Numbered from the stretch's first letter, positions 32,544 through 41,395 are shown. The stretch is 64,000 bases of DNA from Subsaximicrobium wynnwilliamsii (GCF_007997225.1 NZ_VORM01000017.1:1-64000), one strand, 5' to 3'. Notes: a model not told the origin generated them from the sequence alone. A program made the numbers and translations.

Positions 32544-33242
32544 ATGGCCGATAAACCTGTCTTTATTTCAATTAAAAATTGGTCACAGGATGATCGTCCT
32601 CGCGAGAAACTTCGCGATAAGGGAAAAGCCAATCTTAGTGATGCCGAATTGATCGCCATACTTTTGGGCACCGGCAGTAGAAGTGAAAGTGCCGTTAGTT
32701 TGAGCCAGCGCATACTGTCGAGTGTTGACAATAATTTAAACCAGTTGGGCAAGCTGTCCATAAAGCAACTCATGACCTTTAGGGGCATTGGTGAAGCGAA
32801 GGCGATCACAATTGTCGCTGCGATGGAGTTGGGCAGAAGACGTAGGGGGGAAGAAGCACTCGAAAAGATGAAAATCAGTTCAAGCACCTCGGTATTTGAA
32901 CTCATGCAGCCTATTATTGGCGAACTGCCGCACGAAGAATTTTGGATTGTCTACCTCAATAATTCCAATAAGGTGCTCCACAAAAATCAAGTGAGCAAAG
33001 GCGGTATCACAGGCACGCTGGTTGATGTGCGCCTGGTGCTCAAAAGCGCTTTGGAATTGGGTGCAGTAGGTTTGATCTTGGCACATAACCATCCTTCTGG
33101 CACCTTAAAACCTAGTACTGCCGATAAGGATCTTACCAAAAAACTGAAATTGGCTGCTGAAAGCTTGGATATAAAGGTCTTGGACCATCTCATTATTACC
33201 GAGAAAGCCTATTTCAGTTTTGCAGATGAGAACATCATGTAA
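32544..33242 (+). CDS. radC: RadC family protein (JAMM/MPN+ domain)
   Basis: 232 residues. The N-terminal UPF0758 helix-hairpin-helix part (NWSQDDRPREKLRDKGKANLSDAELIAILLG region, about 10-80) is followed by the JAMM domain, with the metal motif HNHPSGTLKPSTADKDLT starting near His181. The name is historical; the E. coli locus does not encode a proven repair protein and the peptidase-like domain has no established substrate. Length is typical. The upstream 10-base hairpin may control it. A 7-base-periodic tract follows its stop directly. Confidence 0.93.
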   Translation: MADKPVFISIKNWSQDDRPREKLRDKGKANLSDAELIAILLGTGSRSESAVSLSQRILSSVDNNLNQLGKLSIKQLMTFRGIGEAKAITIVAAMELGRRRRGEEALEKMKISSSTSVFELMQPIIGELPHEEFWIVYLNNSNKVLHKNQVSKGGITGTLVDVRLVLKSALELGAVGLILAHNHPSGTLKPSTADKDLTKKLKLAAESLDIKVLDHLIITEKAYFSFADENIM

Positions 33243-33290
33243 ATTTCCAAATTCCAAACTTGAAACCTCGGAACCAAATTTTAAATTCCG
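33242..33290 (+). repeat. Degenerate heptamer tract after radC
   Basis: Starting at the last base of the stop codon, the sequence reads in sevens as AATTTCC, AAATTCC, AAACTTG, AAACCTC, then a 6-base unit GGAACC, then AAATTTT, AAATTCC. Sequence conservation is moderate and there is one phase slip. Confidence 0.5.
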
Positions 33291-33355
33291 TAGCTAAGAC
33301 GAGGGGATTAACTATTGAATTTGGTACTTTTAAGCTTTGGAATTTTAGATAGAAA

Positions 33356-34678
33356 ATGCTACTAGTTTACACACATAAAATCACTCCTCGCGTACAATAT
33401 GCATTCAAGCACCTGTGCACACGTATTCTTGGGATCCCAGTATCATTTACAACCACCATTGAAGAGTTTATTGCGCACGACAGCATAAAGATGTCTTACA
33501 CAAAGAAGGCATTGAGCAATGAGATCTTTGTGAAAAGTCATGAGTTGCTCTTTGAGCAAGGCTTATCAGACGTTGAGATTAACGTACAAGAATGGTACGG
33601 TACCAAATGCTTTTTTCCAGCCGGCGAAAACAGTGCGTTGCCCTATGATATTTTTGCAGCTGCGTTTTATCTCATAAGCCGTTATGAGGAATATTTGCCG
33701 CATGTAAAGGATGATTATGGTCGTTTTACGGCTACTGAAAGCTTGGCGTTTAAGGAAGGTTTTCTGCATCAACCGGTAGTCGATATCTGGGCATACCGCT
33801 TGAAAACGGTTCTAGAACAGAAGTTTGAGAACTTTAAATTTCCTAAACAAATTTATAAGGTCCAACCTATCATTGATGTCCCCGTGGCTTATTTGTTTAA
33901 GCAAAAGGGTTTGATGCGAATTATTGGTGGCACCTTGAATGAGGTTTTCAATCTTAAACTGAAACAACTGTCACAGCGATTTTTGGTTCTTTTTGGATTC
34001 AAACGGGATCCTTACGATACCTTCAAATGGATTATCAATAAACAGAAACAATACAAGTTTAAGTTCATCGTCTTTTTTTTGATAGGAGACTTTTCTACCT
34101 ACGACAAAAACGTCAATGTGAATAAGAAAGAATTTGTGTCACTTATCAAGTCGGTTGGGGATTATTGCAAAGTGGGTCTAAAGGTCTCCTTTTTGGCATT
34201 GGAGGATATTTTGAGACTCAAGAAAGAGAAGAAAAAGATGGAATCCATTACCAATTACGAATTGGAAGCTACCCGTAATTCATTTTCTAAAATTAATTTG
34301 CCACACTCCTACAGAAACCTAGTGGAACTAGAGATTAAGCAAGATTATACCATGGGCTATCTCAATTATATGGGCTTTAGGGCTGGTACTTGCACGCCTT
34401 TTCTTTACTATGATCTTGATTATGAAATTAGAACACCGTTGATAATCAACTCGTTTCATTGCATTGATCACGCCTTGTTGAAACACCAATCCCAATTAGA
34501 TAAATCTGAAGCTTTGGAGCGCATGATCAAAGAAGTCAAAAAAGTGAATGGTACCTTTACACCGGTATTTCACAATTACAGTTTCGGCGACGAGCCCACA
34601 TGGAAAGGCTACAGAAAATTGTTCACACAAATCTTAAATTCTGTTGAAGGCGGCAATATTCCGAAAAAGACAGCTTAG
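33356..34678 (+). CDS. Polysaccharide deacetylase-fold protein (DUF7033-like N-terminus)
   Basis: 440 residues. The N-terminal ~150 residues (MLLVYTHKITPRVQYAFKHL through RYEEYLPHVKDDYGRF) match the DUF7033 region found ahead of NodB-like domains in Bacteroidota; the rest resembles a polysaccharide deacetylase barrel (PIIDVPVAYLFKQKGL, GFRAGTCTPFLYYDLD). The usual second Asp and the HxxxH zinc pair are not visible; where HPSY is expected the sequence reads VGLKVSF. It may have lost or changed catalysis. No signal peptide is evident. The function is unproven. Confidence 0.65.
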   Translation: MLLVYTHKITPRVQYAFKHLCTRILGIPVSFTTTIEEFIAHDSIKMSYTKKALSNEIFVKSHELLFEQGLSDVEINVQEWYGTKCFFPAGENSALPYDIFAAAFYLISRYEEYLPHVKDDYGRFTATESLAFKEGFLHQPVVDIWAYRLKTVLEQKFENFKFPKQIYKVQPIIDVPVAYLFKQKGLMRIIGGTLNEVFNLKLKQLSQRFLVLFGFKRDPYDTFKWIINKQKQYKFKFIVFFLIGDFSTYDKNVNVNKKEFVSLIKSVGDYCKVGLKVSFLALEDILRLKKEKKKMESITNYELEATRNSFSKINLPHSYRNLVELEIKQDYTMGYLNYMGFRAGTCTPFLYYDLDYEIRTPLIINSFHCIDHALLKHQSQLDKSEALERMIKEVKKVNGTFTPVFHNYSFGDEPTWKGYRKLFTQILNSVEGGNIPKKTA

Positions 34679-34723
34679 ATGTGTATGATTGCACATCCTT
34701 CCGAAGTAAAATAAATCAACGCT

Positions 34724-35413
34724 ATGAAATTAAAAGGCATTAAACATATATTTTTCGATTTGGATCACACGCTATGGGATTTTGATAAAAATTCTTCCTT
34801 AACCTTCCAAAAGATCTTTGGCTTGCACAATGTGGATATCAACCATGAGCATTTTGTAAAAGCCTACGAGCCTATAAATCTCAATTATTGGAAACTGTAT
34901 CGCGAGGAAAAGATCAACAAGGAAAACTTGCGTTACCAGCGGCTCAAAGATACTTTTGACGTCTTGAACGTATTTGTGGAAGATGCGTTAATTGATAAAT
35001 TGTCCAGTGACTACGTGGTACATCTCAGTAGTTTTACCCATCTTTTTGAAGGTACATTTGAGCTGTTGGATTATCTAAAGCCCAATTATGAATTGCATAT
35101 CATTACCAATGGTTTTGATGAGGCGCAGCATAAGAAGATGAACAACTCCAAGATTGCGCCGTATTTTAAAACCATGACCAATGCTGAAATTGCAGGTGTG
35201 AAAAAGCCAGATCCCATTATTTTTAATTATGCATTGGAGCTGGCAAAAGCTAGCCCTGGAGAAAGTATCATGATTGGCGATAATTACGAAGCCGATATTT
35301 TGGGTGCCAAAGCATTGGGTCTCGAAGTGATTTTGTTCAATTACCACAATAGTGTTGTTGAAGCAAATATCAAGCAAGTAAAGCTTTTGCAAGAGCTAAG
35401 GCAGTACTTGTGA
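34724..35413 (+). CDS. HAD-family YjjG-like noncanonical pyrimidine nucleotidase
   Basis: 229 residues. HAD motifs in order: the nucleophile FFDLDHTLWDFDKNS near 11-25 (first Asp nucleophile, second acid/base), motif II LHIITNGF, the lysine in AGVKKPDPIIF and motif IV MIGDNYEADILGA. The family removes phosphate from small nucleotides, including damaged pyrimidine monophosphates. It is cytoplasmic. A CTTCCGAAG palindrome lies in the short gap after the upstream deacetylase-like gene, so co-transcription is uncertain. Confidence 0.88.
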   Translation: MKLKGIKHIFFDLDHTLWDFDKNSSLTFQKIFGLHNVDINHEHFVKAYEPINLNYWKLYREEKINKENLRYQRLKDTFDVLNVFVEDALIDKLSSDYVVHLSSFTHLFEGTFELLDYLKPNYELHIITNGFDEAQHKKMNNSKIAPYFKTMTNAEIAGVKKPDPIIFNYALELAKASPGESIMIGDNYEADILGAKALGLEVILFNYHNSVVEANIKQVKLLQELRQYL

Positions 35414-35497
35414 ATGAGCGTTAAATACCGCTGTTATAAAATCTGATTTTACCGTAAATTGTATCTTTACATGAGCATTACTTTAATGAAAACCCAT

Positions 35498-36373
35498 ATG
35501 AAAAAGTCCGTTTTAATACTAATTATAGCCATTTGCACCCAATTCACTGCATGGTCTCAAGAACAGATCAATGCCTATAAATACGTTCTCATCCCCAATC
35601 AGTTTGAATTTTTGAGTGCTAAAGATCAATATCAAATCAATTCCTTGACCAAGTTTCTATTTAATAAGTACGGTTATACCGCGTTTTTAGAGGATGAGGA
35701 ATTGCCAGAGGATCTAAAGCGTGATCGTTGCTTGGCGCTAAAAGCCGATGTGAACAAGGTGAGTGGTGGGTTTCTAAAGACCAAGCTTCAAATGTCATTG
35801 TTGGACTGCAATAATAAGGTGGTGGCAGCGTCTAAAGTAGGTGAGACTAGGGAAAAGAAATACGAAGTCGCTTATAACCTAGCCTTGAGGGAGGCCTTTG
35901 AGACCTTTCAAAATTTTGACTACGCTTACCAGCCAACTTCAGATTCAAACTCAAAAATGGATGACACAAAGGCCGACGTCGCAGCCATCAAAGATCAAAA
36001 GGCGGCTAAAAAGGAAATTGAGCGGCTAAAAAATGAAGTGGAATCCTTGAAAAATAAAGAAAGAGAAGCTGTATCTCAAGTTGAAAAGCAAGTGATCAAG
36101 GCAGAGTCCAAGACAGAGGTCATGCCATCGGCTCCCAAAAACACAATCGTTGAAGACACTGCAGATTTGTTATATGCACAGCCCTTAGACAATGGCTATC
36201 AAATTGTGGATACTGAACCGAAGAAGGTTATGATCCTATTGAACACTGGCGTACAAAATACGTTTCTTGTAAAAGGTAAGGACGCCATCGTTTATAAGAG
36301 AGGCAACACCTGGGTTTATGAATCTTACGAAACTGAAAAATTGGAAACCAAAACCCTTAATTTGAAATTCTAG
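35498..36373 (+). CDS. Secreted coiled-coil protein of unknown function
   Basis: 291 residues from the ATG at 35498 (MKKSVLILIIAICTQFTAWSQ, a signal peptide); in-frame ATGs at 35486 and 35471 and a TTG at 35459 are alternatives, the last being upstream of a TATCTTTA promoter-like box. After an N-terminal globular part (NAYKYVLIPNQFEFLSAKDQYQ) there is a charged coiled coil (about 165-210, KKEIERLKNEVESLKNKERE) and a C-terminal beta-rich segment. No family was recognised. It is likely periplasmic or surface exposed. Confidence 0.55.
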   Translation: MKKSVLILIIAICTQFTAWSQEQINAYKYVLIPNQFEFLSAKDQYQINSLTKFLFNKYGYTAFLEDEELPEDLKRDRCLALKADVNKVSGGFLKTKLQMSLLDCNNKVVAASKVGETREKKYEVAYNLALREAFETFQNFDYAYQPTSDSNSKMDDTKADVAAIKDQKAAKKEIERLKNEVESLKNKEREAVSQVEKQVIKAESKTEVMPSAPKNTIVEDTADLLYAQPLDNGYQIVDTEPKKVMILLNTGVQNTFLVKGKDAIVYKRGNTWVYESYETEKLETKTLNLKF

Positions 36374-36554
36374 TTTTACTGGTTTTAGCTAGATCTATAT
36401 TATTTAGCGATCTTAAGCAGAAGTTGGTACTGGGCTCCTATTCGAAAATAAAACTAGGTTTGGGACCAATATTGGTCGGAATACATCCATAACAAAATCA
36501 GGTCTAATTCAGCTAGATTCATTCATCTCAATAGAATAGTTCTCTCAATACTTA

Positions 36555-36610
36555 ACAGACAAGACAACAGACAACAGACAACACAAAACACACAACACAC
36601 AACAGATAAC
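36555..36610 (+). repeat. 8-unit heptamer tract AGACAAC/ACACAAC
   Basis: Units are ACAGACA, AGACAAC x3, ACAAAAC, ACACAAC x2, AGATAAC, ending 3 bases before the rarA stop codon on the opposite strand. It lies at the 3' ends of two convergent genes, so here the tract is not a translation leader. Confidence 0.85.
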
Positions 36611-36612
36611 TC

Positions 36613-37893
36613 CTAGTACCCATATTTCTCCTTCCAACGCGCTTTTAAAAAATCACGTTGCGCTTGTTCTCTCGCGTTGTCTCCGGGTTCGTATAGTTTA
36701 GTGCTTTTTATGGCATCGGGTAGAAATTCGTGCGGTACAAAATTCTGCTCATAACGGTGTGCGTATTGGTAGTTATCGCCATATCCCAACTCCTTCATCA
36801 GTTTTGTTGGGGCATTTCTCAACGACAAGGGTACTGAGAGGTCTCCAGTTTGTTTTACCAATTGCTGTGCTTTGCCAATGGCTTCATAAGAGGCGTTGCT
36901 CTTGGCTGAAGTGGCCAAATAGGTCACACATTGGCTCAAGATGATTCGCGACTCTGGATAGCCAATGACCGAAACCGCTTGAAAGGCGTTATTCGCAATG
37001 ACCAAAGCCGTGGGATTGGCGTTTCCAATATCCTCACTTGCTAATATGAGTAAACGTCTTGCAATGAATTTCACATCCTCACCGCCTTCAATCATTCGTG
37101 CCAACCAATACACGGCAGCATTGGGGTCGCTTCCTCGAATTGATTTTATAAATGCCGAAATGATATCGTAATGCTGTTCTCCGGTTTTGTCATACCTAAC
37201 GGTGTTGCTCTGTATGCGTTTCGCAACTTCAGTATTGGTGATTACCACAGGGGTTTCTTCGGAATAGGAGGTCACGATCAGCTCAAAAAGGTTGAGCAGT
37301 TTTCTAGCGTCGCCACCAGAAAAACGGATTAAAGCCTCGGTTTCTTTAAGCGTTATCTTCCGTCTTGATAAAATGTCATCTTTTTCCATCGCACGTTTCA
37401 GTAGCGCTTCCAGATCGTCTTTTGAAAAGGAATTTAGGACGTAGACTTGACATCGTGAGAGTAGGGCAGGGATGACTTCAAAACTGGGGTTTTCAGTGGT
37501 GGCTCCTATGAGCGTGACCCAGCCTTTTTCCACAGCCTGTAAAAGCGAATCTTGTTGTGATTTGCTAAACCTATGGATCTCATCGATGAATAAAATAGGA
37601 TTCTTCGTGGTAAAGAGACCACCACTTTGTTTGGCTTTGTCAATGACTTCACGAATATCTTTTACGCCCGAGTTAATGGCGCTCAAGGTGTAAAATGGGC
37701 GTTTGGACTCATTGGCAACAATGTTTGCCAAGGTGGTCTTGCCAGTTCCTGGCGGTCCCCAAAAAATCATTGAGGCAATGACGCCTTGTTGCAACTGTTG
37801 CCTCAAAACACCCTTCTCGCCTATTAAATGATTCTGGCTTAGGTAGTCATCAAGAGTTTCTGGTCTTAAACGTTCTGCTAGGGGTGCGGTCAT
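36613..37893 (-). CDS. rarA: Replication-associated recombination protein A (RarA/MgsA)
   Basis: 426 residues. A clamp-loader-like AAA+ ATPase with Walker A GPPGTGKTT at 46-54, Walker B ILFIDEIHRFSKSQQD near 100-115, the sensor region LIGATTENPSFEVI, a helical lid (SGGDARKLLNLFEL) and the C-terminal tetramerisation part (ASEDIGNANP, YPESRIILSQ). It acts at stalled forks. The N-terminus MTAPLAERLRP fixes the start. The TAATTTTG box ends only 4 bases before the ATG, so the mRNA is probably leaderless. Confidence 0.95.
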   Translation of the reverse strand: MTAPLAERLRPETLDDYLSQNHLIGEKGVLRQQLQQGVIASMIFWGPPGTGKTTLANIVANESKRPFYTLSAINSGVKDIREVIDKAKQSGGLFTTKNPILFIDEIHRFSKSQQDSLLQAVEKGWVTLIGATTENPSFEVIPALLSRCQVYVLNSFSKDDLEALLKRAMEKDDILSRRKITLKETEALIRFSGGDARKLLNLFELIVTSYSEETPVVITNTEVAKRIQSNTVRYDKTGEQHYDIISAFIKSIRGSDPNAAVYWLARMIEGGEDVKFIARRLLILASEDIGNANPTALVIANNAFQAVSVIGYPESRIILSQCVTYLATSAKSNASYEAIGKAQQLVKQTGDLSVPLSLRNAPTKLMKELGYGDNYQYAHRYEQNFVPHEFLPDAIKSTKLYEPGDNAREQAQRDFLKARWKEKYGY

Positions 37894-37897
37894 TCGG

Positions 37898-37924
37898 CAA
37901 AATTACAAAAAATGCACGTGACAA
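37898..37924 (-). promoter_or_regulatory. rarA: Promoter of rarA (TTG-N16-TAATTTTG)
   Basis: On the minus strand TTG (37922-37924) is followed by a 16-base spacer and TAATTTTG (37898-37905). The box ends 4 bases before the start codon, so transcription should begin at or within a few bases of the A of the ATG. Confidence 0.65.
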
Positions 37925-37981
37925 TTTTTCATATAAGTCCAAATTGGAAGGTTAATTGCTTAGAATAATTTAAATTTAGGA

Positions 37982-38749
37982 ATGGAACAGCAAGCCCAAT
38001 TTAGATATTCCACCAGTGTGATTTTATATCCGCTCATTTTTGTGCTTTCCATCTGGATGGTATTCTGGTTGCAAGTCCGTTTTTTTCCCTCGATCAAGCA
38101 TATGGGCATTCGGCCCCAAGAATGGCAGGGATTGTTCGGTATTTTTACCAGTCCTTTCATTCATGCCGACATTGAACATCTATTTCACAATAGTCTGCCA
38201 CTTTTTATATTGAGTGTGGCACTTTTTTATTTTTACCGAAATATCTCCTGGAAGGTGTTGGTCTATGGCATCTTATTGTCTGGTCTCATCACTTGGCTTA
38301 TAGGAAGGCCTTCGAACCATATTGGCGCCAGCGGATTGGTTTATGTTTTGGTAAGCTTCATATTTTTTAAAGGCATTTTCGCGAGGTATTTTCGGTTGGT
38401 GGCTTTATCACTAGTGATTATTTTTCTCTACGGAAGTTTGATTTGGTACGTTTTCCCTGTAAAGGAAGGCATGTCTTGGGAAGGTCACCTGGGAGGCCTC
38501 ATCACCGGATTGCTTTTTGCCCTTATTTTTAGGAAATCGGTTGCAAAGCCAGAACGTTATGTTTGGCAAGAGCCCGACTATATCGAGGACGACGACCCTT
38601 TTCTAAGACATTTTGATGCTGACGGAAATTTCATTGAAAATCTGGAGCCTGAAAAGCCTGAAATTGAAATTGAATCCGAAGCAAAAATTGAAGAAACACA
38701 GATCTCGCTGAAGGTGAATTATATTTTCAAGGAAAATCCCGACCGTTGA
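37982..38749 (+). CDS. Rhomboid-family intramembrane serine protease
   Basis: 255 residues with about six membrane helices. The catalytic Ser117 is in NHIGASGLVYV (GxSG), the catalytic His169 is in WEGHLGGLITG, and the oxyanion-type His/Asn are in HADIEHLFHNSLPL. It cleaves substrates inside the inner membrane. The C-terminal ~60 residues are acidic and cytoplasmic. Divergent from rarA, with an 88-base gap. The protease call is firm, the substrate unknown. A CTTCGGAAG palindrome is 37 bases after the stop. Confidence 0.9.
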   Translation: MEQQAQFRYSTSVILYPLIFVLSIWMVFWLQVRFFPSIKHMGIRPQEWQGLFGIFTSPFIHADIEHLFHNSLPLFILSVALFYFYRNISWKVLVYGILLSGLITWLIGRPSNHIGASGLVYVLVSFIFFKGIFARYFRLVALSLVIIFLYGSLIWYVFPVKEGMSWEGHLGGLITGLLFALIFRKSVAKPERYVWQEPDYIEDDDPFLRHFDADGNFIENLEPEKPEIEIESEAKIEETQISLKVNYIFKENPDR

Positions 38750-38885
38750 AGCGCTTCCAATGCTAGCACATTGCATGTTTCTGATGCTTCGGAAGTGTTA
38801 GTGATTTCTAAATGAGCTAGTATTATGTGCACAGAATTTATAAGAAACAACAGAAGAAGCAGGCCGTAAATCAAAAATCCACAAA

Positions 38886-39620
38886 CTATCGACGTTGCCT
38901 TAGTGCTTCATATAAGAGCGCACCACAGGCAACCGAAACATTCAAGGATTCGATTTCACCAAGAACAGGAAGTTTCGCCAACTCATCTACTACCTTCAAT
39001 ACCGATGGGTTGATGCCTTTACCTTCAGAACCCATTACAATGGCGCAGGGCTCTTTAAAACTAACGTCATAAAGCGTCTTATCGGTTTTCTCAGTGGCAG
39101 CGATCACTTTGATGCCTGAAGCCTGCATATGGAATACAGCATCCTTGATATGGTCGACCTTACAAATGGGAATATTGAAAATGGCACCAGCACTCGTTTT
39201 CACGGTATCTCCATTGATAGGTGCGCCGCCTTTTTTCTGAATGATAATCCCAGAAACGCCAGTACATTCGGCGGTGCGAATGATTGCGCCAAAATTACGC
39301 ACATCGCTCAATTGATCGAGCAAAAGGAATAGAGGTGTTTTGCCAGATTCAATAACATTCATAACCAGGTTATCCAGATCGTAAAAAGTTATTGGAGCAA
39401 TTTGTGCTACAACCCCTTGGTGGTTCTTTTTTGTAAGACGGTTTAATTTCTCAATGGGCACGTATGAAAAGTTGATGCGTTCTTTCTTGAGCAACTGTTC
39501 CAACTCTAAAGAAAGCTCGCCTCTAAGGCCTTTTTGAATAAAGATCTTATCGATGTTCTCGTTGGATTTGATGGCCTCAATAACTGCCCTGATGCCAAAT
39601 ATAGTGGTGTCTTTTTCCAT
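38886..39620 (-). CDS. rlmB: 23S rRNA (guanosine-2'-O)-methyltransferase RlmB
   Basis: 244 residues from the ATG at 39620. A small N-terminal substrate-binding domain (IFGIRAVIEAIKSNENIDKIF) precedes the SpoU/TrmD-fold catalytic domain, with motif 1 LDQLSDVRNFGAIIRTAEC, motif 2 IVMGSEGKGI and motif 3 LPVLGEIESLNVSVACGALLYE. It methylates a guanosine in 23S rRNA. An ATG at 39644 would add 8 residues but is upstream of the TACCTTTG box. That box ends 5 bases before the chosen ATG, so the mRNA is probably leaderless. A broken copy of its N-terminal domain is at 41396-41583. Confidence 0.95.
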   Translation of the reverse strand: MEKDTTIFGIRAVIEAIKSNENIDKIFIQKGLRGELSLELEQLLKKERINFSYVPIEKLNRLTKKNHQGVVAQIAPITFYDLDNLVMNVIESGKTPLFLLLDQLSDVRNFGAIIRTAECTGVSGIIIQKKGGAPINGDTVKTSAGAIFNIPICKVDHIKDAVFHMQASGIKVIAATEKTDKTLYDVSFKEPCAIVMGSEGKGINPSVLKVVDELAKLPVLGEIESLNVSVACGALLYEALRQRR

Positions 39621-39625
39621 AAGGG

Positions 39626-39633
39626 CAAAGGTA
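39626..39633 (-). promoter_or_regulatory. rlmB: -7 box (TACCTTTG) of rlmB
   Basis: The plus strand reads CAAAGGTA, giving TACCTTTG on the minus strand, 5 bases before the ATG at 39620. No clear -33 was found. The arrangement closely matches that of rarA. Confidence 0.55.
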
Positions 39634-39681
39634 TAAAAAAACACCTATACATTGGCATGAAGTATACCTGTCAAAAACTGC

Positions 39682-41301
39682 TTAATGCTTGATGATCTTT
39701 TTACTTACGCGCTTGGTGCCGGTATTTATCTGGCAAATATAAATTCCTGCGTTTAAATCGCTCAAGTTTATGCTTTTGCTAAATGACCTTGTCTCAGAAA
39801 CCAATGCTCCCAAAAGCGAATAAACTTTAATACTTTCAATGGGATGTGTTGATCTAATGTAAAGTTGCCCAGAGGTTGGGTTGGGATACATCTCAACAGC
39901 TTGAAAATCGTGCGACGCAATACCCAAGTCATTACAGATGCTATTTGGGTTTTGTTCCAAAGCTTGTCCAGGCGTTAAGTCTCGACCAACAAATGCTGGA
40001 AAATCTGGTGCATATTTTTTCGCTCTGAAGATTAAATTTGTGCTAGGAGGTGGATTTCCTTGAATACCTGGGGAGCCATTTGCTGTGTTTATTGGGTTGA
40101 TGTATTTCCAGACGAGTTCATCATTTGCGTTGATTTCGAAAATTTCACCGTTGATGCCTTCGCAAACCAATATGTTACCATTTGGGAGGCGTTGAGCACT
40201 ACTTAATATACCTGAGTAAAATGGTGAAGGGGTAGCGGAAAGATCTGCATAACTATAGTCTGCGGCAATTGGTCCGAACGCGGTATTGGGGCTGTAATCA
40301 TAAACGCCAGGGGCAGTAGTTGGTGGGTCAAGGATCAAGACCTCAGAGTAAAGTGGTGTTCTCCCGTTACCATTATTGTATAACATGAGCTTGCCAGCAT
40401 CTTCTAAGCCTTCTTGGATGTAATATGGCGAATGTTGTCCAAACAACTTTCGGTCTGAAGCCAATCCTTGACGATACGCTTGAGGATTTCCCCAGCGATA
40501 GAGAAAGTCGCCGGCAGTTGTTGCTGCTTCAATAGTGCTTATGGAATGATCGATGATATAGATTTCGCTCAAGTTGCGGGAGCTAATAACAATCTGGTCT
40601 AAGGTTTCGTCATATTGTATGGAATTGAAATGTAACCAATTGGAGGCACCGTTGCCAGCATTTAAAAAATTGACGTCCAATTTTTTTGGACTCATTGCCA
40701 CATTTCCAAAATTAGACTTTTGAGCGTCAAAGTCCTGTACCAAATGATCTTGAATGTTCCACTCCCAAACTACATTTGCGGCATCGGTTCCTACTGGTTC
40801 AATTTCAAAAATTCGTTCGTTATATAGCCTGCCTTCAGTAAGTTTGCTAGGGTCTCTGCCCAAGTCGATAGCCTCTTGATTGGTTATTACGGTTGCGGCA
40901 AGTATGAGGATGTTGCCATTTGGCATGGGAAAGACATCATGATGCTGCCTTATACTATTTGAGTTGTAGCGTTTAGACCAAAGGAGTTGACCATCCCAAT
41001 CAAATAACTCTACGATGCCTCCCTGTCCACCAAAAGTAATATTACTGCTGTCATCATCAACCTGTCCTGCTCTAAGCAAATTGCCGTTAGGAAGTAGATA
41101 AACCGCATTGCCAGGAAGATATTCGCTGTCCCATTCATTGATTAACGCTCCGCAATTATTGAGCAAATAGGTCTTGGTGTGCGCAGTAAATAGTGTGTAG
41201 CCATCAAACACATCTGGGGCAATAGAAACGGCGCCCATCGTATTTTGAGCACTTAATAAATTAGAATAGAAGCATAATAAAAAGATTGTAATTTTTTTCA
41301 T
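39682..41301 (-). CDS. Arylsulfotransferase-like beta-propeller protein with T9SS type A sorting domain
   Basis: 539 residues. Signal peptide (about 1-18, ending LLSAQ); a propeller of repeated blades (LLPNGNLLRAGQVDDD, FPMPNGNILILAAT, RLPNGNILVCEGINGEIFEI) matching aryl-sulfate sulfotransferase (ASST/PF14269-like) proteins; and a C-terminal type A sorting domain (VEMYPNPTSGQLYIRS to KRVSKKIIKH). It is exported by the type IX system and surface bound or released. Sulfotransferase activity is not proven; the catalytic His of PF05935 enzymes could not be placed with confidence. It lies between rlmB and a broken rlmB copy, all on the same strand. Confidence 0.75.
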   Translation of the reverse strand: MKKITIFLLCFYSNLLSAQNTMGAVSIAPDVFDGYTLFTAHTKTYLLNNCGALINEWDSEYLPGNAVYLLPNGNLLRAGQVDDDSSNITFGGQGGIVELFDWDGQLLWSKRYNSNSIRQHHDVFPMPNGNILILAATVITNQEAIDLGRDPSKLTEGRLYNERIFEIEPVGTDAANVVWEWNIQDHLVQDFDAQKSNFGNVAMSPKKLDVNFLNAGNGASNWLHFNSIQYDETLDQIVISSRNLSEIYIIDHSISTIEAATTAGDFLYRWGNPQAYRQGLASDRKLFGQHSPYYIQEGLEDAGKLMLYNNGNGRTPLYSEVLILDPPTTAPGVYDYSPNTAFGPIAADYSYADLSATPSPFYSGILSSAQRLPNGNILVCEGINGEIFEINANDELVWKYINPINTANGSPGIQGNPPPSTNLIFRAKKYAPDFPAFVGRDLTPGQALEQNPNSICNDLGIASHDFQAVEMYPNPTSGQLYIRSTHPIESIKVYSLLGALVSETRSFSKSINLSDLNAGIYICQINTGTKRVSKKIIKH

Positions 41302-41395
41302 GATTTTTATGAATTACCGGTTCTTGTTTTAAGTGCAACAGGCAAATTTGGAATGGCAGTACCACTCATTAATTTTCAATGAATAAGTGCGACCT

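Noticed and set aside
32407-32652. 81-residue plus-strand frame before radC
   Set aside because: It runs through the 97-base repeat and into radC in another frame; no conserved features.
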